Shown here: positions 15,637-24,239 of the stretch, one piece after another
How the letters are laid out: each line of letters opens with the position of its first letter
How positions within the stretch are numbered: the stretch's first letter is position 1
DNA from: Desulfotomaculum sp.
GTDB taxonomy: Bacteria; Bacillota; Desulfotomaculia; Desulfotomaculales; Desulfohalotomaculaceae
DNA length: 35,882 nt
NCBI GenBank assembly: GCA_017656165.1
Contig: JACDOL010000016.1
Coordinates: 1-35,882 of the forward strand
Direction of reading: 5' to 3'
Notes under the pieces: model-generated
What the model was told of the DNA's origin: nothing
What the model saw: the letters and a program-made list of their open reading frames with translations, nothing else
The model's database searches: none
Translations under genes and position numbers: made by a program

Positions 15637-17442
15637 TTATTCTTCCGGTTTGCTGCTGTCATTAACTGCAGCCGTGCTCTTGATGTGCAGTTCCCGCAGT
15701 TGGCTCCTGTCTACAAAATCCGGGGCACCGGTCATTAAGCATGTGGCACTGGCAGTTTTGGGGAAGGCAATAACATCTCTTATACTGTTTTTACCTGCCA
15801 GCAGCATTACCAGGCGGTCAAAGCCAAAGGCAATTCCGCCATGAGGGGGTGCACCATATTCAAAGGCATCCAGCATAAAACCAAATTTTATCCTGGCTTC
15901 TTCTTCTGTGAGACCGATAGCTTTAAACATTTTCTCTTGAATGTCCCGGCGGTATATCCTAATACTGCCTCCGCCTATTTCAACTCCATTTAGCACCAGG
16001 TCATAAGCCTTAGCCCGGGCATTTTCCGGTTGATTGTCCAGCAGTTCCACATCTTCATCAAGCGGTGCTGTAAATGGGTGGTGCATGGCTACATAGCGCT
16101 TCTCTTCTTCATCATATTCCAGCAGCGGGAAGTCTACTACCCACAAAAATTTATAAGTGTCTTTGGGAATAATATCTAAATGCTGAGCCAGTTTAACCCG
16201 CAGCGCACCCAGCGCCGCTGCCACCACATTTGGTTTATCAGCTACGAACAATAATAGGTCCCCTGGCTCTGCTTCCATTTTTTCTAAAATGGCATTAATC
16301 TCTTCTTGTTTAAAAAACTTGGCTATGGGAGACTTTACACCATTCTCGTTAACATAGAAGTAAGCTAAACCTTTAGCCTGGTATATGGATACAAAAGCTG
16401 TCAGATCGTCGATATCCTTACGGCTGAAACTGCCGCAGCCCTTAGCATTTATTCCCCTAACCTGGCCGCCGTTTTGAGCTGCAGAACTAAATACTTTAAA
16501 ATCACACCCAGCAGCCACCGGGGTAATATCTTTAATTTCCATACCAAAACGAATGTCAGGCTTGTCTGTACCATAACGATCCATAGCCTCACGATAAGAC
16601 ATTCTGGGAAAAGGCCTAGGCACCTCAACACCAACGGTCTCTTTTACCAATTGGGCTATCATTTCTTCCATTAAATCCATAACGTCTTCCCTGTCTACAA
16701 AAGACATTTCCAAGTCTACCTGGGTAAACTCAGGCTGCCGGTCAGATCTTAAGTCTTCATCTCTAAAACAGCGCACAATCTGGAAGTAACGCTCCATACC
16801 AGACAGCATCAACAGCTGCTTAAAGATCTGTGGTGATTGGGGAAGGGCATAAAATTTTCCTGGGTTGACCCTGCTGGGTACCAGGTAGTCCCTTGCGCCT
16901 TCCGGGGTACTCTTTGTAAGCATGGGTGTTTCAATTTCTAAAAAGTCATGGCTGTCGAGAAAATCACGTACCGCTTTTGCAGCCCGGTGACGTAAAATCA
17001 TTGCCCGCTGCATCTCAGGGCGGCGCAGGTCAAGATAGCGATATCTCAACCGTACATTTTCATCCACATCTACACCATCTTCAATATAGAATGGTGGTGT
17101 CTTGGCTTTGTTCAAAACAACTAAGGTATGGGCATAAACCTCTATGGTACCTGTGGCCATCTTTGGGTTTTCTGTTCCTTCCGGTCGTTTAGAAACCTTA
17201 CCTTTTACTGCCAGTACCCACTCATTTCTGATCATTTCTGCCTTATGAAAAGCCTCTTCGTTAACATCAGGGCTGAAAACCACCTGTACTATTCCATAGC
17301 GGTCACGCAGGTCTACAAAAATTAACCCGCCGTGGTCACGCCGACGCTGTACCCAGCCCATGAGTACAACTTCTTCTCCAATGCTGTCGCTGTTAATTTT
17401 ACCGCAGTAGTGAGTACGTTTTAATCCCTGCATAAACTCCAT
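15637..17442 (-). CDS. aspS: Aspartyl-tRNA synthetase, bacterial type
   Basis: The 601-residue class IIb enzyme has an N-terminal OB-fold anticodon domain ([23 protein letters not shown]), a catalytic core with motif 2 [23 protein letters not shown], a GAD insertion at about residues 290-410, and motif 3 [15 protein letters not shown]. The length and GAD insert are typical of bacterial AspRS. Whether it also charges tRNA-Asn cannot be decided from sequence alone without checking for asnS and gatCAB. ATG 17442 is well placed behind GGGAGGT. An in-frame extension to 17499 overlaps the hisS end and lacks a ribosome site. It is the second gene of the hisS-aspS operon, with hisS ending two bases before it. 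No clear terminator follows before the 6S region. Confidence 0.96.
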   Translation of the reverse strand: MEFMQGLKRTHYCGKINSDSIGEEVVLMGWVQRRRDHGGLIFVDLRDRYGIVQVVFSPDVNEEAFHKAEMIRNEWVLAVKGKVSKRPEGTENPKMATGTIEVYAHTLVVLNKAKTPPFYIEDGVDVDENVRLRYRYLDLRRPEMQRAMILRHRAAKAVRDFLDSHDFLEIETPMLTKSTPEGARDYLVPSRVNPGKFYALPQSPQIFKQLLMLSGMERYFQIVRCFRDEDLRSDRQPEFTQVDLEMSFVDREDVMDLMEEMIAQLVKETVGVEVPRPFPRMSYREAMDRYGTDKPDIRFGMEIKDITPVAAGCDFKVFSSAAQNGGQVRGINAKGCGSFSRKDIDDLTAFVSIYQAKGLAYFYVNENGVKSPIAKFFKQEEINAILEKMEAEPGDLLLFVADKPNVVAAALGALRVKLAQHLDIIPKDTYKFLWVVDFPLLEYDEEEKRYVAMHHPFTAPLDEDVELLDNQPENARAKAYDLVLNGVEIGGGSIRIYRRDIQEKMFKAIGLTEEEARIKFGFMLDAFEYGAPPHGGIAFGFDRLVMLLAGKNSIRDVIAFPKTASATCLMTGAPDFVDRSQLRELHIKSTAAVNDSSKPEE

Positions 17443-17443
17443 C

Positions 17444-18700
17444 TTACTTACCTCCCAGCAACTCGGGTATTTTGTCCACTGGTATTTCCTGCTGTTCACC
17501 AGTGTTCATGTCTTTCATCATTGCAGTACCATTTTTGAGTTCATTTTCACCTAGAATAGCAGTATAACGAGCATTTAACTTTCCAGCATATTTCATCTGG
17601 GCCTTTAAACTTCTCCCATTATAATCTTTATCAGCTTTATATCCTTTTTCCCGGAGTTTAGACAGCAGTTTAAAAGCAGTGCGTTCTGCTTCTGCACAGG
17701 CAGTAACAACAAAAATATCCGGCCGCCATGCCGGTGGAAATTTAACACCCTGCTGTTCCATGGTTAATATTATTCGTTCCAGGCCTAGGGCATATCCAAT
17801 TCCGGGTGTATCCTTCCCACCGCATTGTTCCACCAAACCATTGTAACGTCCGCCGCCGCCTACAGAACTCTGGGCACCAATTCCCGGGGCCATTATTTCA
17901 AAGGCTGTATGGGTGTAATAGTCTAATCCCCTTACCAGTTTTTTATCTACCACATATTCAATGCCTAAATCTTCCAAGTGTTCTTTTACAGCCTCAAAAA
18001 ATGCAGAACATTCATCACAGAGGCAGTCCAATGTCGTAGGTGCACCAGCAGCCAGGGCCCTGCACTTTTCGTTTTTACAATCCAAGATTCGCATTGGGTT
18101 TCGTTCAAAACGATCCTGGCAGGTTGGGCAGAACTGGTCAAGCCTGGTATGTAAAAATTCTTTAAGGCGCTCTCTTAACTTGGGCCGGCACTCTGGACAC
18201 CCCAGGCTGTTAATATGCAGTTCCAGGCCTCTTAATCCCAGGCGCTTGTAGACTTCCATGGCCATTGCAATTACTTCGGCATCAATGCCAGGACTGTGAG
18301 CACCCAGCACCTCTACTCCAAATTGGTGAAACTGGCGGTACCGTCCGGCTTGGGGCCGATCATAGCGGAACATGGGACCTATATAGTAAAGTTTTACCGG
18401 CTGCGGTCCGGTGTAAAGTTTATTTTCCAGGTAAGCCCTTACTACAGCGGCAGTTCCTTCAGGACGCAGGGTAACGCTCCGTTCCCCGCGGTCTATAAAG
18501 GTATACATTTCTTTTTCCACTATGTCGGTGGTTTCGCCTACCCCACGCTTAAAAAGTTCAGTATGTTCAAATATAGGTGTGCGGATTTCCCTGTAACCAT
18601 AGGTGCGGCATACATCCCTGATTACATCCTCTACAAACTGCCATTTTTCAACCTCTCCGGGAATAATATCATTGGTTCCCCGGGGCCTGTTGGTCAGCAC
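17444..18700 (-). CDS. hisS: Histidyl-tRNA synthetase
   Basis: The 418-residue class II enzyme shows the N terminus [10 protein letters not shown], motif 2 [20 protein letters not shown] and the histidine-specific motifs [15 protein letters not shown] and [15 protein letters not shown]. Motif 3 is [13 protein letters not shown]-terminal anticodon domain runs from about residue 325 to the end. A CPTC and CLCDEC cysteine cluster in the insertion (about residues 190-240) suggests a metal site, as seen in some Firmicute HisRS. GTG 18700 is preceded by GGGGGTG. It is controlled by the T-box leader upstream and is followed almost without gap by aspS. Confidence 0.96.
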   Translation of the reverse strand: MLTNRPRGTNDIIPGEVEKWQFVEDVIRDVCRTYGYREIRTPIFEHTELFKRGVGETTDIVEKEMYTFIDRGERSVTLRPEGTAAVVRAYLENKLYTGPQPVKLYYIGPMFRYDRPQAGRYRQFHQFGVEVLGAHSPGIDAEVIAMAMEVYKRLGLRGLELHINSLGCPECRPKLRERLKEFLHTRLDQFCPTCQDRFERNPMRILDCKNEKCRALAAGAPTTLDCLCDECSAFFEAVKEHLEDLGIEYVVDKKLVRGLDYYTHTAFEIMAPGIGAQSSVGGGGRYNGLVEQCGGKDTPGIGYALGLERIILTMEQQGVKFPPAWRPDIFVVTACAEAERTAFKLLSKLREKGYKADKDYNGRSLKAQMKYAGKLNARYTAILGENELKNGTAMMKDMNTGEQQEIPVDKIPELLGGK

Positions 18701-18749
18701 TTTAACACCCCCGAACTAACAATTTAACTCCTATTACATACATAAATTT

Positions 18750-19019
18750 TAAAACCCGTCCCTAGTTATGCAAAAGCATACCCAGGGACGGGACAATTCC
18801 CGTGGTGCCACCCTGCTTGAACGCAATCGTTCCACTTTAATGGCGATAACGGATCCACCGGGCCAGCCTAATAGATGCTGTACATCGTTCAGCGGCCTCT
18901 CCCGGGTGTCTTTCAACGAACCTCCCTGCAGATGGGCTTCCAGTCAAGACCCATCCTCCCTGGCCAGGGATGTGTGCGCCTACTTTCCCGGTCATCGAGT
19001 TAACAGTTATAGTCATACT
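18750..19019 (-). promoter_or_regulatory. T-box riboswitch leader of hisS-aspS
   Basis: The minus strand carries the T-box sequence AGGGTGGCACCACG (18801-18814) followed by a terminator, CCCGTCCC 18755-18762 pairing with GGGACGGG 18785-18792 and ending in a T-rich tail. Stem I is visible from the specifier loop at about 18981-18992 (AAAGTAG, opposite CCGGG/CCCGG) to the distal GATGGG/CCCATC hairpin. On the 3' side of the specifier loop GAAAGACACC contains GACAC (18906-18910), which reads GAC (Asp) and overlapping CAC (His). Uncharged tRNA binding would let transcription continue into the synthetase genes. Whether both codons work is inference. Confidence 0.9.
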
Positions 19020-19025
19020 ATGAAA

Positions 19026-19054
19026 ATTGTAATAAAACAACGAATAAATGTCAA
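19026..19054 (-). promoter_or_regulatory. Promoter of the hisS-aspS T-box leader
   Basis: On the minus strand TTGACA (19049-19054) and TACAAT (19026-19031) are separated by exactly 17 bases. The predicted start of the T-box RNA is near 19019. Confidence 0.75.
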
Positions 19055-19059
19055 CAAGC

Positions 19060-19202
19060 CTACTGGGTAAATTCCTTTATAACTTTGGCCAGGCCGGGTC
19101 CTGGGTATTTAACTTCTTCATTTAAAACAATTATATTACTCCTTATATCATAACCATCTCCTTTGGCTGCTTTTTTACCATCAGTTCATCTATCATTATC
19201 AT
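19060..19202 (-). pseudogene. Possible small gene split by a -1 frame change
   Basis: The minus strand opens with GGGG and ATG at 19194-19196 and reads MIDELMVKK. At 19170-19176 it meets A-AAA-AAG in exactly the codon phase of the E. coli dnaX slippery heptamer. The zero frame stops ten codons later. The -1 frame continues as AAKGDGYDIRSNII and then NEEVKYPGPGLAKVIKEFTQ to a stop at 19060-19062, about 45 residues in total. The joined peptide has normal composition, and the two halves fit where the A run is. It may be programmed frameshifting, a one-base loss in an A tract (real or sequencing), or coincidence. I recognise no family. It ends only a few bases before the hisS promoter. Confidence 0.35.
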
Positions 19203-19262
19203 CTTCCCCTACTTATTTGGCGTATGAAGAGCCTAAAAAGTTCTCTTAAGCTGCAAACTTTC

Positions 19263-19291
19263 TTTAAATATACGCAGCTTTTGGATATAAT
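19263..19291 (+). promoter_or_regulatory. Likely promoter of the DUF896 gene
   Basis: A perfect TATAAT at 19286-19291 lies 17 bases after TTTAAA (19263-19268), a weak -35. The start codon follows 22 bases later, so the leader is short. Confidence 0.45.
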
Positions 19292-19313
19292 GGTGGTTGA
19301 GGTGATTTCTTAT

Positions 19314-19541
19314 ATGACTATTACCAAAGAACTGGTAGGTCGAATAAATGCCCTGGCTCGTAAACAGCGCAGCGAAGGACTAACAGAAGACGAAAAGAAA
19401 GAACAGCAAAAATTGCGGCAAATATATCTTAAAGGTATACGCCAGCAGGTAATTAATCAGCTGGAATTAGCAGGTATTAGCAAAAAAAATAGCTGTTCAT
19501 GCGGGTGCCGCCATAACCATGACGATAATCACAAACACTAA
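19314..19541 (+). CDS. DUF896 family protein (YnzC-like) with Cys/His-rich tail
   Basis: The 75-residue protein begins MTITKELVGRINALARKQR and contains the family core SEGLTEDEKKEQQKLRQIYLKGIRQQVINQLELAGI. It forms the helical hairpin known from B. subtilis YnzC, whose function is unresolved though it has been linked to stress and the SOS response. The usual tail with EGNDVTP is absent and is replaced by CSCGCRHNHDDNHKH, with three cysteines and four histidines, which looks like a metal-binding end. ATG 19314 follows GAGGTGA with an 8-base gap; an earlier start at 19224 has no ribosome site. It is likely co-transcribed with the HAD gene 17 bases downstream. Confidence 0.85.
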   Translation: MTITKELVGRINALARKQRSEGLTEDEKKEQQKLRQIYLKGIRQQVINQLELAGISKKNSCSCGCRHNHDDNHKH

Positions 19542-19558
19542 TAGGTGAGGTATGTGCA

Positions 19559-20278
19559 ATGATAAAGGCTGTTCTCTTTGATTTAGACGGCACTTTGCTG
19601 CCAATGGAAACGGATGTTTTTACAAATGAGTATTTTAAACTGCTTACCGGCGACTTTAAGGACCACTACCCGCCGGAGGATTTTAAAAAGTACATCTGGC
19701 AGGCCACCACTGCTATGATTAAAGACAACAGGAAAGAAGCAACAAACGAACAAGTTTTTATGGAAACATTTATTCCCCTTATTAATCATACCCAGGAAGA
19801 AATGATGGCCATGTTTGACAGCTTCTACAGCAATAAGTTTCCCAAACTGCACCGGTTCACATCCCCCACACCCCTGGCTAGGAAAACAGTTTCACTGCTG
19901 GCTGAAAAGGGCTACAAACTGGTGCTGGCTACAAATCCGATTTTTCCTATGGCTGCCACTAAAGCTAGGATGCGCTGGGCAGGAATTGATGATCTGCCGT
20001 GGGAAATTATTACTACCTATGAGCACAGTCATTTCTGCAAGCCCAATATAAATTATTATACTGAAATCCTAGACCAGCTTCAGATCGAGCCCCATGAAGC
20101 ATTAATGGTGGGAAACGACACAATAGAAGATTTGGTGACCAGCAAGCTGGGAATGAAAACATATTTAGTTACCGACTGCTTAATTGACCGGGGCGATTCC
20201 CCTTTTAAGCCCGATGCCAGCGGTACGTTGGAAGATTTTTATCATTTGGCAAAAAATAATTTTAAAGGTATACATTAA
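19559..20278 (+). CDS. HAD superfamily hydrolase
   Basis: The 239-residue protein carries the four HAD motifs: DLDGTLLP (motif I with the nucleophile and general acid Asp), LATNPIFP (motif II Thr), the Lys in HFCKPNINYY (motif III), and VGNDTIEDLVTSKLGM (motif IV Asp pair). The cap is an alpha-helical insert between motifs I and II, as in phosphoglycolate phosphatase-like and YjjG-type enzymes. It is expected to dephosphorylate a small metabolite; the substrate is not predictable. ATG 19559 is preceded by GGTGAGG. It follows the DUF896 gene closely and ends in a strong terminator. Confidence 0.88.
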   Translation: MIKAVLFDLDGTLLPMETDVFTNEYFKLLTGDFKDHYPPEDFKKYIWQATTAMIKDNRKEATNEQVFMETFIPLINHTQEEMMAMFDSFYSNKFPKLHRFTSPTPLARKTVSLLAEKGYKLVLATNPIFPMAATKARMRWAGIDDLPWEIITTYEHSHFCKPNINYYTEILDQLQIEPHEALMVGNDTIEDLVTSKLGMKTYLVTDCLIDRGDSPFKPDASGTLEDFYHLAKNNFKGIH

Positions 20279-20299
20279 GGGCGCATAAAGCGCCCTTAA
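20275..20299. terminator. Bidirectional terminator between HAD and MBL genes
   Basis: TTAAGGGCGC at 20275-20284 and GCGCCCTTAA at 20290-20299 form a perfect 10-bp stem with a 5-base loop, followed by TTTT. The left arm overlaps the HAD stop. The convergent MBL gene ends at 20302, so both transcripts can stop here. Confidence 0.88.
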
Positions 20300-20301
20300 T
20301 T

Positions 20302-20922
20302 TTACTGTATGAAGGGGTTATGTCTTTCTTCCTGTTCAATTAATGTATCAGGACCATGGCCTGGATACACACGGGTCTGACCTGGCAGGGTCAACAGCTT
20401 TTCTTTAATTCCCCTTACCAGTTCACTGTGATTACCTCCAGGAAAGTCAGACCTGCCTATGGAACCTGCAAACAGGGTATCCCCGGTGAATACCACATCT
20501 TTAACCTTTATACATATTCCACCCCTGGTATGCCCCGGTACACTTATTACTTCCAGTTCTAAATTACCCAGCTTTATTACATCACCTTCGGAAAGCAGCT
20601 TATCTGCAGGTTCTAATGAGACATTCTGACCTACAAATACAGACAGGTTTTTTTCTGGATTGGTAAGCATATCAGCATCATCTTTGTGAATCAGCACCTG
20701 AGCACTAGTGGATTCTTTTACCTGGCCAACTGCTGCTATATGGTCCACATGACCGTGGGTACAAATTATATATTTAGGCTTAACGTCCAGGCGCTTTACC
20801 AGGTCTAAAATATCGCCGGCATCACCGCCGGGATCAATAATTGCTGCTTCCCTGGTTTCCTCACAGGCTAAAATATAGCAGTTGGCATCCAATTGTCCTA
20901 CAGGTAATACTTCAATGATCAA
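20302..20922 (-). CDS. MBL-fold metallohydrolase, glyoxalase II-like (YqgX type)
   Basis: The roughly 206-residue metallo-beta-lactamase-fold protein has HGHVDHIAAV (the HxHxDH zinc motif), VPGHTRGGICI (His), FTGDTLFAGSIGRSD (Asp bridge) and VYPGHGPDTL (final His). This set is complete for two metal ions. Family members hydrolyse hydroxyacylglutathione, bacillithiol-type thioesters or other small esters; the substrate here is unknown. I chose TTG 20922 because GGGGGA lies six bases upstream; a GTG at 20940 is possible. It is the last gene of the recJ-apt-rel-dtd run, a neighbour pattern common in Firmicutes. Confidence 0.87.
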   Translation of the reverse strand: MIIEVLPVGQLDANCYILACEETREAAIIDPGGDAGDILDLVKRLDVKPKYIICTHGHVDHIAAVGQVKESTSAQVLIHKDDADMLTNPEKNLSVFVGQNVSLEPADKLLSEGDVIKLGNLELEVISVPGHTRGGICIKVKDVVFTGDTLFAGSIGRSDFPGGNHSELVRGIKEKLLTLPGQTRVYPGHGPDTLIEQEERHNPFIQ

Positions 20923-20939
20923 AGTTATTCCCCCATCCA

Positions 20940-21389
20940 CTAAAATTCTTTTTTACTATCCAGAAGCAGGGTAACGGGGCCGTCATTAACAATATTAACA
21001 ACCATGTGTTCCTGAAATTTACCGGTAGCCACTTCAAGTCCTAATTCCTTAAGTTTGCTGACAAACTTATGGTACAGTTCTTTGGCTTCTGCCAGTGGGG
21101 CAGCACTGGAAAAGCTCGGCCGGCGCCCCCGTCGGCAGTCACCGTATAATGTAAACTGGGAAACAACCAGTACTTCTCCACCGATATCTAATACTGAAAG
21201 GTTTAACTTATCATTTTCATCTTCAAATATTCTCAGTCCGGCAATTTTTTCCGCCAGGTAATTAACATCTTTCTCTGTGTCGTTATGCCCTACTCCAAGC
21301 AGCACTACCAATCCCTTGTCAATTTTACCTACAACCTGGTTGTCAACAGCAACCGAACTGCTGCTGACTTTTTGTACCACTGCACGCAA
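20940..21389 (-). CDS. dtd: D-aminoacyl-tRNA deacylase
   Basis: The 149-residue enzyme removes D-amino acids and glycine from mischarged tRNA. The N terminus [15 protein letters not shown], the catalytic SQFTLYGD and the cross-subunit [11 protein letters not shown] (a GP-cis-Pro dipeptide element) are all present. I chose TTG 21389 because GGAGGG lies seven bases upstream and because homologues start MRAVVQ. A longer reading frame to 21410 overlaps the end of rel. It starts 17 bases after rel stops. Confidence 0.95.
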   Translation of the reverse strand: MRAVVQKVSSSSVAVDNQVVGKIDKGLVVLLGVGHNDTEKDVNYLAEKIAGLRIFEDENDKLNLSVLDIGGEVLVVSQFTLYGDCRRGRRPSFSSAAPLAEAKELYHKFVSKLKELGLEVATGKFQEHMVVNIVNDGPVTLLLDSKKEF

Positions 21390-21406
21390 TACTGCTCCCT
21401 CCAGTA

Positions 21407-23593
21407 TCAATGAACCAAAGTTTGGCCTCCTGCCACTCTCCGTACACCATAAACATCTTTAACACGCATTATCTTATTTACAACATACTCAAGCTGTTCA
21501 AGACTTTTCAAATACAGCGCCAGTTCAATGGTAGCCATCCCGTTTTTCCGGGTACGGGCAGTAACCCAGTTAGTGTTAATTTTCATTTCTACCAGCACTG
21601 TCAGCACATCATTTAACAAGCCGGGCCGGTCAATTCCTGAAACCTCCAGCTTAACCTGGAACTCGGATTGAAAATCCTTATCCCAAACCACTTCCACCAT
21701 TCTATCAGGATCATTTTCCTGGAGTTCTAACAAGTTTTTACAGTCTGCCCGGTGGATTGAAACCCCCCTGCCCCGGGTAATATATCCCACAATTTCATCC
21801 CCGGGAACAGGGTTGCAGCAGTGAGCCAGCCTGGTCAAGATATTATCTATTCCTTTTACCCTGATACCCTGTGTAGGCTTGCCCCACTTACTCCTGTTAA
21901 CTTTAGATAAGTATTCCTCCGTGTCAATCTCTTCGCTGTCATTAATATTAAGCTCTTCTTTCAGGCGGCTTAGAATATTTAATGCAGTTATTTGGCCGCT
22001 CCCAATGGCCGCAAATACATCATCTACACTGGAAAGGCTGTATTTTTGACCAACTACAAGCAGTTCTTTATCATTTTTTAAAATAATAGATAAATCCAGC
22101 CCCTGTTTTTTAATTTCACGCTCCAGCAATTCTTTTCCTTTCACAATATTTTCCTCTTTTTCTTCCCGCTTAAACCATTGACGAATGCGGGCCTTGGCCT
22201 GGGAAGTCTTAACAATGTTAAGCCAGTCCCGACTGGGCCTGTTGTTTTTGCTGGTGATTATCTCCACGATGTTGCCGTTTTTAAGTTTATAATCAAGGGG
22301 CACTATTCTACCGTTAACTTTGGCCCCAATACAGCGGTGTCCAATATCTGTATGAATGCGATAGGCAAAATCTATGGGAACGGAACCGGCCGGCAGTTCC
22401 ACAACATCACCCTTTGGGGTAAAAACAAAAACCGAGTGGGAAAAAATATCTATTTTAAGCCCTTCCATAAATTCCCGGGCATCTCGTAAATCTTTCTGCC
22501 ACTCTAACAGCTGCCGCAGCCAGGCCAGTTTCTTATCTGCTTCATCAATTACTCTATGTGTTGACCCTTCTTTATACCGCCAATGAGCAGCAATCCCGTA
22601 TTCTGCAGTACTGTGCATTTCATAAGTTCTTATTTGTATTTCAAAAGGCTCTCCCTCTGGGCCTATCACAGTAGTATGCAGAGATTGATACATGTTTGTC
22701 TTTGGCATAGCTATATAATCTTTAAAACGGCCTGGTATAGGTTTATACATAGTGTGAGCTATTCCTAAAGCACCATAACAGTCCTTAACCGTTTCCACCA
22801 GTATACGAACAGCCAGCACATCAAATATCTCAGTGAAATCCTTTTTTTGATCTTTCATCTTTTTATAAATAGAATAAAAGTTTTTAGGCCGGCCGTGTAT
22901 TTCTGCCTTAATGCCCACTTCCTTTAATCGTTCACTTAATGCATTAATAACCTGCTGAATAAATTCTTCTCGCTTTTTCCTGGTGGCAGCAACCAGTTCT
23001 TTTAACTTGTAATACTCTTCCGGGTGGCGGTATCTAAAGGAAATATCCTCAAGTTCCCACTTAATACGATAAATTCCCAAGCGGTGGGCCAGGGGGGCAA
23101 AAATATCCAGCGTCTCCTCCGCTTTTTCCCTCTGCTTTTCTTCGGACTGGTATTTTAAAGTTCGAAGGTTGTGCAGGCGGTCGGCTAATTTAATTAAAAC
23201 TACCCTTATGTCTTTGGCCATGGCCAGAAACATCTTCCGTAAATTTTCCGCCTGCCGTTCCTCCTTGCTTTTAAACTCCAGTTTTTTTAACTTTGTTACT
23301 CCATCAACCAGTAATGCAACATCTTCCCCAAACTCATTTTTTATATTTTCTAACGTAACACCGGTATCTTCCACCACATCGTGCAGAAGTCCACCTGCCA
23401 GTGTTTTTGTATCCAGCTGCAGGTCAGCTAAAATCTTAGCAACTTCCACAGGATGTACAAAAAAATCTTCACCGGAGTTTCTTTTTTGCCCAAAATGTGC
23501 CCATTCCGCATATCTATATGCTTTGCGGAGGAAAGCGATGTCCGCATTGGGATTATAGCTTTTTACTTTATCAATAATTTGTGACAAGGACAC
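21407..23593 (-). CDS. rel: Bifunctional (p)ppGpp synthetase/hydrolase, Rel
   Basis: The 728-residue protein has the full RSH layout. The HD hydrolase domain shows His47, [10 protein letters not shown] (residues 69-78) and [12 protein letters not shown]. The synthetase domain shows [36 protein letters not shown] and EIQIRT. TGS follows at about 385-450, then a conserved Cys/His region with [19 protein letters not shown] and an ACT domain from about 655. Both catalytic halves keep their key residues, so it is the single long Rel of a Firmicute, making and degrading the alarmone. GTG 23593 follows GGGGGG with a 7-base gap. It lies between apt and dtd. Confidence 0.96.
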   Translation of the reverse strand: MSLSQIIDKVKSYNPNADIAFLRKAYRYAEWAHFGQKRNSGEDFFVHPVEVAKILADLQLDTKTLAGGLLHDVVEDTGVTLENIKNEFGEDVALLVDGVTKLKKLEFKSKEERQAENLRKMFLAMAKDIRVVLIKLADRLHNLRTLKYQSEEKQREKAEETLDIFAPLAHRLGIYRIKWELEDISFRYRHPEEYYKLKELVAATRKKREEFIQQVINALSERLKEVGIKAEIHGRPKNFYSIYKKMKDQKKDFTEIFDVLAVRILVETVKDCYGALGIAHTMYKPIPGRFKDYIAMPKTNMYQSLHTTVIGPEGEPFEIQIRTYEMHSTAEYGIAAHWRYKEGSTHRVIDEADKKLAWLRQLLEWQKDLRDAREFMEGLKIDIFSHSVFVFTPKGDVVELPAGSVPIDFAYRIHTDIGHRCIGAKVNGRIVPLDYKLKNGNIVEIITSKNNRPSRDWLNIVKTSQAKARIRQWFKREEKEENIVKGKELLEREIKKQGLDLSIILKNDKELLVVGQKYSLSSVDDVFAAIGSGQITALNILSRLKEELNINDSEEIDTEEYLSKVNRSKWGKPTQGIRVKGIDNILTRLAHCCNPVPGDEIVGYITRGRGVSIHRADCKNLLELQENDPDRMVEVVWDKDFQSEFQVKLEVSGIDRPGLLNDVLTVLVEMKINTNWVTARTRKNGMATIELALYLKSLEQLEYVVNKIMRVKDVYGVRRVAGGQTLVH

Positions 23594-23640
23594 CGTTATT
23601 CCCCCCCTTACGTCTTCTCCTATACCGAAACGTTGCTAAG

Positions 23641-23666
23641 CCCGGCATCACTTCTGTGGTACCGGG
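23641..23666. repeat. Hairpin in the apt-rel intergenic region
   Basis: CCCGGCATCAC and GTGGTACCGGG form an 11-position stem with one mismatch and one G-U pair around a 4-base loop. No T tract follows in either direction, so it looks like an mRNA structure in the co-transcribed apt-rel spacer rather than a full terminator. Confidence 0.55.
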
Positions 23667-23699
23667 TTATACTAAAAAGATAATAATTAATTTCATAAA

Positions 23700-24218
23700 C
23701 TAAATATCATATTGAATAAGTGATATTATATCATATTTACCCAGCTTTTCTCTACCTTTTAAATCTGTCAGTTCTATTATAAAGGCAGCACCCACTACTT
23801 TGCCGCCCAGCTGTTTTACCAGCTTTTCCGCTGCTGCCACCGTTCCGCCTGTGGCCAGTAGATCATCAACCAGCAGAACCCTTTGCCCCTCTTTAACAGC
23901 ATCTTTGTGAGCCTCAAGGGCGTCTTCACCATACTCCAGCTGATATTTGCTCTGCAAAACTTCACCGGGGAGTTTTCCCGGTTTGCGCATCAGTATTACA
24001 CCAGCCCCCAGTTCATAAGCAAGAGGTGCCCCTAGTGCAAATCCCCGGGCTTCTGGACAAGCCACAAGCTCCACATTCAGGTGACGGCATCGATCAGCAA
24101 GCTCTTTCACAGCATATTGAAAAGCTTCAGCGTTTTTCAGCAGGGTAGTTATATCTTTAAAGCTTATTCCCGGTTTTGGAAAATCAGGTATAATTCTTAT
24201 TACCGACTTTAAGTCCAA
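23700..24218 (-). CDS. apt: Adenine phosphoribosyltransferase
   Basis: The 172-residue enzyme salvages adenine to AMP using PRPP. The N terminus IRIIPDFPKPGISFKDIT, the flexible-loop region LMRKPGKLPGEV and the PRPP-binding VLLVDDLLATGGTVAAAEKL are all typical. TTG 24218 has GGAAGGGG upstream. It sits between recJ and rel, an arrangement shared by many Firmicutes, so nucleotide salvage and alarmone metabolism are co-expressed. Confidence 0.95.
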   Translation of the reverse strand: MDLKSVIRIIPDFPKPGISFKDITTLLKNAEAFQYAVKELADRCRHLNVELVACPEARGFALGAPLAYELGAGVILMRKPGKLPGEVLQSKYQLEYGEDALEAHKDAVKEGQRVLLVDDLLATGGTVAAAEKLVKQLGGKVVGAAFIIELTDLKGREKLGKYDIISLIQYDI

Positions 24219-24239
24219 TTTTATTACCCCTTCCTGTTG

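Noticed and set aside
15449-15844. Plus-strand coding frame of 131 codons
   Set aside because: It runs antisense across the 6S RNA and the aspS 3' end, has no ribosome site and shows no family features.
23641-23666. Terminator between apt and rel
   Set aside because: The stem lacks a T tract, and the neighbouring genes are co-oriented and probably co-transcribed. It is listed as a hairpin only.
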